IMG/VR virus record: IMGVR_UViG_3300034523_000009
Coordinates: 1 to 27,631 of that record
Strand: one strand, 5' to 3'
Source of the DNA: a virus
Length of the DNA stretch: 27,631 nt
The notes below the pieces were generated by a model. That model did not search any database. It saw nothing but the letters and a program-made list of their open reading frames with translations, and had not been told where the DNA came from. Numbering within the stretch: the stretch's first letter is position 1; every line of letters begins with the position of its first letter. A program made the position numbers and the translations under genes. Positions 26,977 through 27,631 of this stretch are shown here, in pieces.

Positions 26977-27631
26977 ATGAAACATCCAGACTTACTACCA
27001 AACGAAGCCTCGCTTCCCTACCTTCAAAGAGCGTTGAAGGGCAAATACTTTGACACAGGCAAGCTCGGTGTCTACGAACTTGATGAGTATGTTCGCTTTA
27101 AAGATGGCGAGTTCATCGTAGTCACAGGACACGCCAACGTGGGCAAGACCCACACGCTGATGTACCTGATGCTTCTTCAGTCTTACAATATGGGAAAGAA
27201 GTGGCTCATCTACTCGGCAGAGAATGAGGTTGCCTCACTCAAGCGCAAGCTCATTGAGTTTATGGTATGCAAACCGATTCAGGGAATTGATGAACTCACG
27301 ATGCACCGCAAGCTAGACTGGATAAATGAGTACTTCCAATTCATTGATGGCAACAGGCTATTCAACGCCTTTGACCTAATTGAGGTGATGGAGTCCATCA
27401 AGAACGAATGGGACTACACAGGTGCGTTGATTGACCCTTACAACAGTCTAACCACCGACCAAAAGAAGTTGGGCAAGACAGGGATGCACGAATACCACTA
27501 CGAGGTAGCATCAGCCATTCGGGTGTTCGCCCACAAGAATGCTATCACCACCATTGTAAGCACTCATCCTGTATCTGAAGCTCAAAGGCGGGTACACTAC
27601 AAAGGACACCCATACGAAGGCCACCCGATGC
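26977..27631 (+). CDS. DnaB/RecA-type replicative helicase (cut by window end)
   Basis: ATG 26977 follows the CACCAATCAGAAT leader, and the frame runs off the right edge after 218 codons. Visible features: IVVTGHANVGKTHTLMYLM with Walker A GHANVGKT, YSAENEVASLKRKLIEFM, YTGALIDPYN (Walker B, with D) and ITTIVSTHPVSEAQRRV (sensor-like). This pattern fits the helicase core of DnaB-like or T7-gp4-type proteins, here without an N-terminal primase. It probably unwinds phage DNA at the fork. A weak -7 box (TATATTAG, 26953-26960) lies before it. Confidence 0.85.
   Translation, partial: MKHPDLLPNEASLPYLQRALKGKYFDTGKLGVYELDEYVRFKDGEFIVVTGHANVGKTHTLMYLMLLQSYNMGKKWLIYSAENEVASLKRKLIEFMVCKPIQGIDELTMHRKLDWINEYFQFIDGNRLFNAFDLIEVMESIKNEWDYTGALIDPYNSLTTDQKKLGKTGMHEYHYEVASAIRVFAHKNAITTIVSTHPVSEAQRRVHYKGHPYEGHPM

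Noticed and set aside
1-27631. CRISPR arrays, tRNA genes, integrase or transposase genes
   Set aside because: No regularly spaced repeats of CRISPR type, no cloverleaf-like segments and no recognisable integrase, transposase or inverted-repeat element ends were seen when reading the window.

Overview
The window is part of a tailed-phage (Caudoviricetes) genome, either a free phage or an uncultured metagenomic one. No bacterial housekeeping genes, tRNAs, integrase or repressor are visible. All genes I can support lie on the + strand and most overlap by 1-30 bp (ATGA or TAATG junctions). The host is most likely a Bacteroidota bacterium. Promoter-like sites match TTG-N(17-23)-TAnnTTTG, starts are A-rich with few Shine-Dalgarno sequences, and several structural proteins belong to types I associate with Bacteroidota phages (the DUF6712-like head protein, the small RGKHSK protein, the protein beginning with a Fragile-X-F-like membrane segment).

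Layout. 1-184: end of an upstream unit, a 45-aa protein whose stop codon lies in a terminator loop. 216-6003: a promoter followed by small unknown genes, a C5 cytosine DNA methyltransferase, a RecE/DUF3799-like PD-(D/E)XK nuclease, more small proteins, a glycosyltransferase / glycosyltransferase / SAM-methyltransferase cassette, and an HNH nuclease. 6026-7475: small and large terminase. 7498-14250: tail genes, including a tail-assembly-chaperone-like gene with a probable -1 frameshift at T9, tail completion proteins, two large tail proteins and the tape measure. 14250-16913: XkdF-like protease, a Cys-rich microprotein, scaffold and major capsid protein. 16990-20912: a probable tail tube protein, two unknown proteins, portal, and a DUF6712-like head completion protein. 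20981-23492: a small DGG-motif protein, a large fibre/adhesin and a conserved accessory protein. 23489-25108: lysis module with membrane proteins, M15 endopeptidase and a candidate unimolecular spanin. 25109-25441: a non-coding repeat region. 25442-27631: DUF3310-like protein, RusA resolvase, an SSB-like protein and a DnaB/RecA-type helicase cut by the window end.

How the genes work together. The HNH nuclease and terminases package DNA through a portal that is encoded about 11 kb downstream. Protease, scaffold and capsid protein build the head. Tape measure, chaperone and tail proteins build what is probably a non-contractile tail. The fibre probably binds the host. Membrane proteins, endolysin and spanin lyse it. 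The nuclease near the left end and the RusA, SSB-like and helicase genes at the right probably serve replication and recombination.

The most noteworthy signals are: (1) the dual-coding T9 slip site in the chaperone gene, where the -1 frame ends exactly on the next start; (2) a 137-codon open frame nested in the C5 methyltransferase; (3) two matching 19-bp dyads (TACTTRA-N5-TYAAGTA), one before the endolysin gene and one inside a repeat array in the largest intergenic gap; (4) a recurring AAAACCAA leader about 10 nt before non-coupled start codons; and (5) a DGG-VEG-CL module shared by two virion genes.
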